This document shows, piece after piece, positions 1-7,972 of a stretch of DNA of 45,504 nt (positions are counted from its first letter, which is position 1; each line of letters starts with the position of its first letter). The stretch comes from Amoeboaphelidium occidentale. Taxonomy: Eukaryota; Aphelidiomycota; Aphelidea. The notes beneath the pieces were generated by a model. It had not been told where the DNA came from. It searched no databases and saw only the letters and a program-made list of their open reading frames with translations. Both the position numbers and the translations under genes were made by a program. The stretch lies in contig JALGPX010000110.1 in the NCBI GenBank assembly GCA_023515795.1, forward strand, positions 683 to 46,186, written 5' to 3'.

Positions 1-708
1 CGCATCTTTCCTTGTTCTGAACAACGCAGCGGCCTCCGCGATACACTGCCATACATCATCTTCATCCCATGCTTTCTTGGCTTCAACTGCAATGATGTGA
101 GATTCTTTAGGTGGCGAAAAACTGTTGATATCTTCCCCGGCTGCATGTCCAATTGTGTAATCGTGTTTTCCTGAAAGCTTTCTCTTCTTGTTCCCAGACA
201 CTGATTCAACAGTCATCGACAACTCACAAAAGATTCTCAATTTTCCAGCAAATTCCTCACGCGCCACAACATCTCGGAGTATAAGATCAATGAACGTTCT
301 CCTACTAGCCTCGGAATTCATCGACCAGACTCGGCAGTTCTTGTCGTATTGATCTTTGAATCCTTCTGTTGGGAAGACTGATTCATCAAGTGCAACATCT
401 TGCCAAAGTTTCCGAACCGTATTCACACCAGTAATGGACGCAATAACGCGATTATCCACGCCTCTAAATGTGTGTTCTTCTACATCAGGATTCAACTTTT
501 GGGCAAAAGTGAGTCTTGAGCTCCATTCTTCTTCTTTCTTCTCCAACTTAGCCAATTGCGATTTAAGCAATGCTAGCCTTCGCTTCTCTCCTTTGCTAGG
601 CCGTTCCTTCGAGTCGAGATCAAGGATTTCCTTGTTGATTTCCTTGATTTCCGTCTCGACGGCCTCAAGTTTGGCAGCGCAGTATTGGAATTGCTGAGTT
701 TGGTCCAT
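1..708 (-). CDS. Crinkler-like protein with PD-(D/E)XK nuclease-fold domain (3' end off window)
   Basis: An open frame on the minus strand starts at ATG 708 and runs 236 codons off the left edge without a stop. Residues 1-66 are charged and heptad-like, probably a coiled coil. Near residues 180-225 is a restriction-endonuclease-like signature: Asp183 in KHDYTIG, then a hydrophobic strand ending in Glu209-x-Lys211 (IIAVEAKKAW) and Gln221 in WQCIAEAAAL. That D...ExK...Q order is what I know from the REase-type domains of Crinkler (CRN) proteins and related multicopy families of early fungi and oomycetes. The full domain and C-terminus lie outside the window. Function is inferred only: a DNA-directed or host/self-nuclear protein of a fast-evolving family. 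A TATA-like box and a long leader lie upstream (see 1396-1403). Alternative: a generic transposon-linked PD-(D/E)XK protein. Confidence 0.6.
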   Translation of the reverse strand, partial: MDQTQQFQYCAAKLEAVETEIKEINKEILDLDSKERPSKGEKRRLALLKSQLAKLEKKEEEWSSRLTFAQKLNPDVEEHTFRGVDNRVIASITGVNTVRKLWQDVALDESVFPTEGFKDQYDKNCRVWSMNSEASRRTFIDLILRDVVAREEFAGKLRIFCELSMTVESVSGNKKRKLSGKHDYTIGHAAGEDINSFSPPKESHIIAVEAKKAWDEDDVWQCIAEAAALFRTRKDA

Positions 709-726
709 GATAAGAAAACCGAAAAA

Positions 727-1101
727 GAAATTTCGACGCGTTATCCGGCCCGTTATCAAGTGACGTTTGTCTGGTAAACTCAATGGACTTTCACAACGAT
801 ATTATTGCCGATTTGTTAATCTTGGCTTCCGAACATTCACATTCATAATAACCGCTTGAACAGTCGCATCGCTCTTCTTCCCACGGAACCGAATCCTCAT
901 AGTGATACTCATANGAAATTTCGACGCGTGATCCGGCCCGTTATCAAGTGACGTTTGTCTGGCAAACTCAATGGACTTTCACAACGATATTATTGCCGAT
1001 TTGTTAATCTTGGCTTCCGAACATTCACATTCATAATAACCGCTTGAACAGTCGCATCGCTCTTCTTCCCACGGAACCGAATCCTCATAGTGATACTCAT
1101 A
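727..1101. repeat. Near-identical 187-bp pair flanking N at 914 (assembly join)
   Basis: Bases 727-913 recur at 915-1101 with about two substitutions, separated by one N. The N and the abrupt restart argue for overlapping contig ends placed side by side rather than a true tandem duplication. The segment is the 5' leader of the gene at 1-708. Confidence 0.85.
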
Positions 1102-1395
1102 TTCATAATTCTGGTCATATTCCTCTTCGAATATTGTCGACGTTTCACTAAGAAACGCTTAACTTAGTTAACTGTAAACCTAGCAAGACCGAAATAAACG
1201 CACTTCGTTCACTTCGCGCTTAACTTTATTTGATCTACAGATCTACGTCAAATTACTCAGACACAACTCAGACCAAAACGGAAGTGTTTGTATTGAATCG
1301 ACTAAACAGGAATTCGCGTTAATTCCAACACAAAGCACCTACAAGTCGTGTATTAATTCTGTCTAGTGAGGTTAGTGCAAGATTCTGAATCGCGC

Positions 1396-1403
1396 CTTTT
1401 ATA
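1396..1403 (-). promoter_or_regulatory. TATA-box-like element for the left-edge gene
   Basis: The minus strand reads GAGTATAAAAGGCGCG here, a near-consensus TATA box facing the gene at 1-708. It lies about 690 bases from that ATG as assembled, or about 500 if the join at 914 is collapsed. Supported by sequence match only. Confidence 0.4.
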
Positions 1404-1624
1404 CTCGCGAGTTTTCAAGTTTCGTGGTTTCAAGAATCGCCGTTTCAAACAAGTTCATCACTGGCCTGGTTCAGCAGCTTCTGATGCTCTCTTTCACAAA
1501 TTTCCGCTACGATATTCGATGATCCAGCTATGTTACCACGTTGTCGAAAATACAACGTTGCATGATTCGATTACATGTAACAAGAAACCTGGTTCCTGTT
1601 AGAACCCAATTTTTCTGCATAAAA

Positions 1625-2689
1625 ATGATGAATTGCAGTCCCTCATACAAGCTTTTAACTTTGCTCATCACCATCTTGGGTCTTGGCGCTGGCGTTGGTG
1701 CAGTTGTTCTCGACCGCTGTAATTTGCCAATGTTAGAGGTTGATTTGAAGTTCACTTTGCTGGATTTGGAATCTAGCAATAAATCGCATACATTGCAATT
1801 CGAACCCGCGATAGATGCACTTATTGAAGGATATGGGACGTGGCAGTTCTCTGTATTCCAGAACGTAAACAACGGGAAAAAAAAGTTTGTTCGCGTAAGA
1901 ATCAAGTGCGTGGAAAACTGCCCTAGTGACGAGGGAAATACTCCCCCTCCCAGTGAACTCAGTTTATCATTGGTCCATCAGAGAAAGATTTTGAACAGCT
2001 ATCATCCCACCTTAACAAGCGAGGATACTTGGAAAAGTTGGTCCACGAATATTCAAACGTATGGATTGAGCTACGACATGATGGAGGACAAGCCTTATGG
2101 TCAACCAGTTACATTATCAGTATCATTGAAGGTTCCAAGGCCGGTTGGTCATTGTGCTCGTCCAAACTCTGAAGTTTCGCGTTCAAAATATGCAGATTTA
2201 TGTTCTAAGGCTATGAGCGGTGGAGAAGATGTTGTCACTCTACAATTTTACGGAAAGAATTACACGACGTTTCCATCTTTGCTAAAAGAGCATAGTCCTA
2301 TGATAAAGGAACTTTTAGATCTGCAAACTGAAACGGGCTCAAGGTTAAACCTGGATTTCAAAAGGTTCTCTGCTCGAGTTGGTGCAATGTTTCTTGAAGT
2401 AACTTGCAGCGGAGGAGTTTCTAAGGCAGACACTGAAAATCGCGCGCAATACATTTCAAACTTGATGAAACTCTATCAGTTGGGCCATTTTTATGGCATG
2501 GACAATATGATGACTGCAGCTATTAACGCTTTCTCGGATCTTTATCCTAAGCCGAATGGAGTTGAAGCGTATGACTTTATTCATTTGCTAAGGTCGATGC
2601 CATCAGCAATTGGGGATGATTACGTCAACGAAAAGCTGAAGGTGACTTTGAAGTCGGAAGATGAAGAGGACAAGGATAATTCAGGCTGA
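1625..2689 (+). CDS. Signal-peptide protein with BTB/POZ-like C-terminal half
   Basis: Start chosen at ATG 1625, which places a hydrophobic leader (LLTLLITILGLGAGVGA) at the N-terminus, a good secretory signal. An upstream in-frame ATG at 1562 would bury it. The protein is 354 residues. The first half contains a strand-rich stretch (TWQFSVFQNVNNGKKKFV) loosely like a MATH domain. The second half follows the BTB pattern: VVTLQFYGKNYTTFPSLLKE, a second core strand, then a helical part ending LYQLGHFYGMDNMMTAAINA. The C-terminus is acidic (DEEDKDNSG). A BTB domain behind a secretion signal is unusual, because BTB proteins normally work in the cytosol or nucleus as Cullin-3 adaptors. The domain call is by eye and tentative. 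A poly(A)-type AATAAAA follows about 30 bases after the stop. Confidence 0.5.
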   Translation: MMNCSPSYKLLTLLITILGLGAGVGAVVLDRCNLPMLEVDLKFTLLDLESSNKSHTLQFEPAIDALIEGYGTWQFSVFQNVNNGKKKFVRVRIKCVENCPSDEGNTPPPSELSLSLVHQRKILNSYHPTLTSEDTWKSWSTNIQTYGLSYDMMEDKPYGQPVTLSVSLKVPRPVGHCARPNSEVSRSKYADLCSKAMSGGEDVVTLQFYGKNYTTFPSLLKEHSPMIKELLDLQTETGSRLNLDFKRFSARVGAMFLEVTCSGGVSKADTENRAQYISNLMKLYQLGHFYGMDNMMTAAINAFSDLYPKPNGVEAYDFIHLLRSMPSAIGDDYVNEKLKVTLKSEDEEDKDNSG

Positions 2690-3018
2690 AAGTAAAACCG
2701 CCGTTTTTGGAGTCGTTTTAATAAAAATTCTAAATCATATTCTGCAGGTAGTTTGGCGCTAAAGTCAACTCGTTTTTTTGTTCGCTATTGCAAGACTGAA
2801 TATCAGTTAGCTCCTAACTGAAAGCACGAAGCTGAACTGTTTCAATTGATCACTTATTCGCGCTCTAGAGAAGACAATACACTAAACAACAACTTCGGTA
2901 ATGCTCAAACAATCGGCCTCGTGATTTTTCGATTTTCCAAAATCGCAATCAAGCATCGTTTGCATAGTTTTCTGCTTGCAATTCTTGTCTGTTTATTCTG
3001 AAGCAGCTCCTTTTGAAT
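2690..3018. other. Intergenic: 3' end of upstream gene and 5' leader of PGDH
   Basis: AATAAAA near 2720 can serve the upstream gene. The rest is AT-rich with no ORF or RNA gene that I can support, and presumably carries the phosphoglycerate dehydrogenase promoter. Confidence 0.5.
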
Positions 3019-4437
3019 ATGCGTGAGACAATGAATAATACTGCATCTATTGCTGCTGCTGGTGGGAGTGGTAATCTAAAGAGTGAATCTACAACAAAGC
3101 TCGCTGACGTTTCCGATGTTGATTCTGCTGGCACTGCTTCGCCGCCTAGACCAGGCCACGCTTTGGGATTGAAGACTCAAAAGATTACAAAACATGAGAA
3201 ACCTCTGCGTCCATTCAACCAGAAAGAAATCAAAATTCTGCTTTTGGAGAACATTAATGAATCTGCCATCGATGCTTTCGGCAAGCAAGGATATCAAGTA
3301 GAAACTCACTCCAAAGCATTACCAGAAGATTTGTTAATTCAAAAGATTGAACATGTCCATGCGATCGGTATCAGAAGCAAGACTCAACTCACAGAGAAGG
3401 TCCTGAGACACGCAAAGAATCTTTTGGTTATTGGCTGTTTCTGTATTGGCACAAATCAAGTTGACTTGGATTACGCTGCATCCCGTGGAATCGCTGTATT
3501 CAATTCTCCATTCTCCAACAGTCGCAGTGTTGCTGAGATGACAATTGCGAATATTGTGAATTTGGCTCGTCAGATTGGTGATCGTTCTGCTGAAGTTCAC
3601 AGAGGCTGTTGGGCTAAAGTCAGTAAAGGCTGTTACGAAGTTCGTGGGAAAAAACTGGGCATTGTTGGTTATGGTCATATTGGTTCCCAGTTGTCTGTTT
3701 TAGCAGAAGCAATGGGAATGAATGTTGTTTTCTTTGATATTCTTCAGATCATGCCTATTGGAAGAGCACAGCCTATGGATTCTTTGAAGGATTTATTGAA
3801 GGAAGCTGACTTTGTTACTTTGCATGTACCAGCTACTCCAGATACTCGTGATATGATTGGAAAGGAGGAGCTAGAAGTTATGAAGAAGGGCAGTTACTTG
3901 ATTAATGCAAGTAGAGGAAATGTGGTTGTTATTCCTGCTCTAGTGGATGCATTGAAGGCTGGACACTTGGCTGGCTGTGCTATTGATGTTTACCCACAAG
4001 AACCTGCTTCAAATAGTGATGGTTTCCAGTCACCACTGCAAGGTTGTCCAAACACTATTCTTACTCCACACATTGGAGGATCTACAGAAGAAGCACAATC
4101 TGCAATAGGAGTCGAAGTATCAACTGCATTATCAAGGTATGTAAACACGGGCACAACTCTGGGAGCTGTCAACTTCCCAGAGAATGATTTAAGAGCATCT
4201 GTTCCGGAATCAAAGACTGCTAGAATCTGTAATATTCACCACAATGTTCCTGGTGTCTTGAAGGAAATCAATCGTTGTCTGGCCAACTTTAACATTGAAA
4301 AACAGATTTGTGACAGCAAAGGCAGCATTGCTTACATGATGGCAGACGTTAACACAGACAAGGAAGAAGACTTGAAGGAGATTTACAATTCTTTGAATGG
4401 ATTGAAGGAAAATGTTTTAACAAGAATCTTGTATTGA
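3019..4437 (+). CDS. SER3: D-3-phosphoglycerate dehydrogenase
   Basis: Cytosolic first step of serine synthesis: NAD-dependent oxidation of 3-phosphoglycerate to 3-phosphohydroxypyruvate. Start at ATG 3019, with an alternative at 3031. The protein is 472 residues, the usual fungal length. It has a substrate-binding half (CFCIGTNQVDLDYAASRGI), a Rossmann NAD site near residue 211 (KLGIVGYGHIGSQL), catalytic Arg in INASRGNVV, the Glu of DVYPQEP and catalytic His in LTPHIGGSTEEA. A C-terminal ACT domain from about residue 400 (HHNVPGVLKEINRCLANFNI) is the likely serine-feedback site. An N-terminal Ala/Gly/Ser tail of about 60 residues precedes the core, as in fungal enzymes. No introns. The next step but one, phosphoserine phosphatase, is also in this window at 25021-26151. 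AATAAAA follows the stop closely. Confidence 0.95.
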   Translation: MRETMNNTASIAAAGGSGNLKSESTTKLADVSDVDSAGTASPPRPGHALGLKTQKITKHEKPLRPFNQKEIKILLLENINESAIDAFGKQGYQVETHSKALPEDLLIQKIEHVHAIGIRSKTQLTEKVLRHAKNLLVIGCFCIGTNQVDLDYAASRGIAVFNSPFSNSRSVAEMTIANIVNLARQIGDRSAEVHRGCWAKVSKGCYEVRGKKLGIVGYGHIGSQLSVLAEAMGMNVVFFDILQIMPIGRAQPMDSLKDLLKEADFVTLHVPATPDTRDMIGKEELEVMKKGSYLINASRGNVVVIPALVDALKAGHLAGCAIDVYPQEPASNSDGFQSPLQGCPNTILTPHIGGSTEEAQSAIGVEVSTALSRYVNTGTTLGAVNFPENDLRASVPESKTARICNIHHNVPGVLKEINRCLANFNIEKQICDSKGSIAYMMADVNTDKEEDLKEIYNSLNGLKENVLTRILY

Positions 4438-4477
4438 AGAATATATAATAAAAAGGGGATGATGAAACTTTGTATAT

Positions 4478-4990
4478 TTAGGGCAAAGTCAGTTTTTCAA
4501 TTATTCGCTTTGCTTGAGGATAATCATTCAACAATTTATCTCTGTCTCCCATTTCGAAATCCCTGAAATTGAATCCAGGCGCTACGACGCAACTCACAAG
4601 AGCGTATCCGTGCTGTCCAGGTTCCAAGTAACAACCAAACCATTTATAACCCTTTACAACGTGTTGTAACTTGCCGTCTTCAGATTGTCCCAATTTCAGT
4701 TCTTTAAATCCTTCTTCTTCATGGTTGTCCAGTACCACAACATTTACAGTATCTCCTTCATGATGGAACCATAATTCATCAGACTTTATGCGATGCAACT
4801 TTGACACGTCATCAGCTGGAACCAGAAACAGAATTGAAGTAACTGCAAAGTCATAATCATCATTACCTGTTTCCTTGTCAGTAACTCTAACCAAACAATC
4901 CGATTTGTACACCTCTCTGTAGTAACCACCTTCAGGGTGTGGCTGCAATCTGTGCTTCTCAATCAATTTCTCGATCGTTGCGCGAGTCAT
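4478..4990 (-). CDS. Cupin DUF985 family protein
   Basis: A 170-residue single-exon protein of the cupin_5/DUF985 family. The N-terminal signature LQPHPEGGYYREVYKS and the first cupin motif (SKLHRIKSDELWFHHEGD) are clear, followed by the second strand set (GYKWFGCYLEPGQHGYALVS) and VAPGFNFRDFEMGD. The family length is about 150-180 residues, so this is complete. The fold is a double-stranded beta-helix, related to RmlC-like sugar epimerases. The substrate is unknown, though family members have been linked to sugar or metal chemistry. It converges on the phosphoglycerate dehydrogenase with only 40 bases between stops, so the 3' UTRs overlap. Confidence 0.9.
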   Translation of the reverse strand: MTRATIEKLIEKHRLQPHPEGGYYREVYKSDCLVRVTDKETGNDDYDFAVTSILFLVPADDVSKLHRIKSDELWFHHEGDTVNVVVLDNHEEEGFKELKLGQSEDGKLQHVVKGYKWFGCYLEPGQHGYALVSCVVAPGFNFRDFEMGDRDKLLNDYPQAKRIIEKLTLP

Positions 4991-5014
4991 GCTTAAAAAA
5001 AATTAATTGAATTT

Positions 5015-6004
5015 CTATTTCATCAACAACCGCTGTTTCAGTCGTTCATTCTCCTCCCTCAGATTAAGATTATCTTCTTCCAATTTCCGGACATAATAAT
5101 CTGATGCTTTCATCTTTTGGACTAAATCAGTAATGATCCTTGTTTGTTGTTCACACATTGACAGCACATTTTGTAAATCATCGGTAATAGCTCTACTAGC
5201 CGACACAGCTGCAGCCGCAGCAGCAGTCGTTGTAGCTGTTGTGCTACTGCCTCCACCTCCACCACCACCAGATGAATATGTACTCACTGGCAATGATATA
5301 GACTTGATTGCTGTATCTTTACGTTCTGGTCTAAGTGTAGGCGAAATAAGTAATAATTGCTGTTGCTGTTGATTAGATGATGCAACAGCAGTAGTACCAG
5401 TATTAGCTGCTGCACTTGTTGTTGCAGTGCTAGCAGTTGTATTTGTTGTAGTATTACTAGCATCTACACACCAGTTAGTTAGAAGCAACTCAAATTAAAC
5501 TTACCATTGTCTGTCGGTGATGTTTGTTGTGACATGACTTCAAATCTGCCCCTTCGTGTAGCTGCTTCTGTGACTGTTGTACTATTACTACTCAATGGTG
5601 GAGCATTTCCCGTTGCTGCATTAGACGTTGTAGTTGTAGATGAATCCTTTGCATCTGCTGAAACTAAACTTTTTAATTTATCGACAAGACTTATTGCAGG
5701 CGACTGCATAGCCGAACCAGTTTGAATATGTTCTTCCAATAATGGTTGTTGTTGTTGTTGTTGTTGTTGTTGTGGTATATTTGCAGATGCTGGCGCTGAA
5801 GAAGAAGTTTCTCCTCCTCCTCCTCCGCCAGCACTCAATATACCTGCATTATTATTACCAACTACAAATCTTCCCTTACGAACTTCACTACTGGCTGTGA
5901 CTGCAGCAGTATTCAACCCCAAACCAATAGCATCCTTCTGATTCTCCTTAACAATACTACCACTTCTACTCCGATCTTCAGAGTACGGACTGAATGCAGC
6001 AGCT

Positions 6005-6035
<31 letters not shown>

Positions 6036-6292
6036 AAGAAGAAGAAGGTGGCGGATGTTGATACTGCAAACCATGCTCATGCTCATCCTGCTGCTTCNCT
6101 CCTCCTCCTCCTCCGCCAGCACTCAATATACCTGCATTATTATTACCAACTACAAATCTTCCCTTACGAACTTCACTACTGGCTGTGACTGCAGCAGTAT
6201 TCAACCCCAAACCAATAGCATCCTTCTGATTCTCCTTAACAATACTACCACTTCTACTCCGATCTTCAGAGTACGGACTGAATGCAGCAGCT

Positions 6293-6335
<43 letters not shown>

Positions 6336-7809
6336 AAGAAGAAGAAGGTGGCGGATGTTGATACTGCAAACCATGCTCATGCTCATCCTGCTGCTTCTCC
6401 TCACCTACAACCACAAACCTACCCTTCTTCTTCCCCTGTTGAGATAAATCATCATTAGAAGATGACTTTGGACTTTCCAGCAGTAAATCATCATCATTAA
6501 ATGTAGGAACACTACCCTCAACACCAAAATCCCATGAAGCAATCATATCTTTTGAATCATGAGCAGCTGTGGAGTCTTCTTCTTCTTCTTCGTCTTGTTG
6601 TTGTTGATGATGTTTATCTTTAAAAAAACTCTTTCCCATAATCTTCCGATCACCAACAATACCACCGCCACCACCACCACCACCACCTTCTTTATGATCC
6701 TTTTCTTTTTCTTTTACCAACAGTTGCTGAACCCTCTCCCTTACAGAAGGAACATGAACCAATACTTGCTCATACAAATAATTCTTCTTCTTTGCATTCT
6801 TAAACAGAGAATTCTGCAACAATTTCTCAACTGTAGGCCTTTTGGATGGATCCTTTTGCAGACATGAATCAACTACATCTTTGAAATGCCTAGAAAACTT
6901 CTTATTTGTATTTGGATCATTCTGAGCAAGAGTAGGAGGATCATTCTGTAGAGTCATCAGCAGCACCTTCATTGGCGGTAATCTAAAAAAAAACAATTAG
7001 TTACAAAGGATAGAATCTTATATACTTGCTAAAGGGAGCTTTGCCTTGTGTTAATTCTAAACATGTTATCCCAAATGACCATACATCTGCTTTTTGATCA
7101 TACCCAATCTGCTGCACTACTTCAGGAGCAATCCAACAAGGAGTACCAACAAATGTATTCCTCTTTAATTGCTTCTTTTCTACTGTTGTTGTTGTTGTTG
7201 CAGTTACATAATACTCTGAATCATAAAGTGAAGAAGATACTCCAAAATCAGCCAATAGAACTGTACCATCTCTCTCGACTAACAAATTCCCACTCTTTAC
7301 ATCTCTGTGTATATAAGAATTCTTGTGTAGATACTCCAATCCAAGTAAACACTGTTTCAGTACACACAAACACACATTCTCATCAAATCCCTGACTGTAC
7401 TGATACTTCATCAAATCCAACATACTTCCATACTGACAATAAGGAGTTACAATATAAAGGAAATTCATATAAACAAAAGAAGTATAAATCATTAGTAAAT
7501 TTTCATGTTTAGAAAGAGTCATAATTAGTAATTCTCTTCTTAATTCCTCAATTTGGTTTCTTTGAAATTTCTCCAAGTCAATCTTCTTAATGGAAACTTC
7601 TTTAGGGTTACTGGAATTAGGGTTAGGGTTAGAATTATAAGTAGAAGTAGTAGAATGTTTAGTGTAGATTGCATAGTAAACTTTAGAAGAAGATCCTTAA
7701 TATAAGTTTAAGTATTAGTATTAGTAGGAATTATTAATAGATTCTTACCGATTCCTATTTGTTCTTTAATTTCATAGTCATTCTGGTTTATAGAAAATTC
7801 CTCATTCAT
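5015..7809 (-). CDS. STE20-family kinase, OSR1/SPAK (germinal-centre kinase VI) type, four exons
   Basis: My model is exons 7809-7749, 7695-7026, 6982-5505 and 5463-5015. Introns of 53, 43 and 41 bases have GT-AG ends and preserve frame throughout (885 codons as assembled). Exon 1 starts MNEEFSINQNDYEIKEQIGI and the glycine-rich loop crosses the first junction (IGIGSSSKVYY). VSIKKID carries the ATP-binding Lys, YIHRDVKSGNLL the catalytic loop, LLADFGVSS the DFG, and FVGTPCWIAPEVV the activation-loop end. The second junction restores APFSKLPPMKVLLMTLQNDP, a hallmark of the OSR1/SPAK group. The tail is low complexity (Gln, Gly, Thr, Ser runs) with repeated GRFVV/GRFEV motifs. The last exon ends in a coiled coil (KLEEDNLNLREENERLKQRL). 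N 6098 sits in exon 3 between two copies of one segment, so the true protein is probably about 95 residues shorter. It likely acts in osmotic or ion-transport signalling, by family. Confidence 0.88.
5811..6397. repeat. Duplicated 287/299-bp kinase segment around N 6098
   Basis: Bases 5811-6097 recur at 6099-6397. The copies appear to match except for the length of an AGT/TAC triplet run encoding poly-Thr, where the second is 12 bases longer. The single N and the microsatellite difference suggest two alleles, or a failed contig merge, rather than a genuine internal protein repeat. Confidence 0.85.
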
Positions 7810-7972
7810 TCTTTTTTATTAATAAGAGGAAGTTGTTATTGTTATTGTTGTTGTAAGTTTTTGTTTAATTAATTTTCCTGTTGTTCCTGTTGTCACTCTG
7901 AAGAAGAAAGAAACTACAACAACAACAACAACAAGAAATTTTTCCCTCTTGTCTGTCTTCAAAAAGAAAAAC

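Larger units (their letters stand above)
709..1624. other. Intergenic region: leader of the Crinkler-like gene and an exon-like minus-strand frame
   Basis: No complete gene is visible. On the minus strand, an acidic Tyr/Cys-rich frame follows a TTCTTAG acceptor-like site near 1150, contains EYEYHYEDSVPWEEE, and ends with a stop about 60 bases before N 914. It is repeated downstream of the N. It could be a 5' exon or untranslated leader of the Crinkler-like gene. The rest, 1160-1560, shows no ORF or RNA gene that I can support. Confidence 0.5.

Noticed and set aside
1541-1624. Longer N-terminus for the gene at 1625
   Set aside because: It relies on a TTG or an upstream ATG that would bury the signal peptide, and it overlaps a leader region without coding character.
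5811-6397. Genuine internal protein repeat in the kinase
   Set aside because: The pair is separated by a single N and differs only in the length of a triplet run. An unmerged contig overlap explains it better.
7604-7634. Interstitial telomere-like repeat (TTAGGG-type, several units)
   Set aside because: It lies inside a kinase exon and codes a Ser/Asn/Pro stretch (NSNPNPNSSNP) in frame. Only two or three imperfect units, so chance composition is enough.
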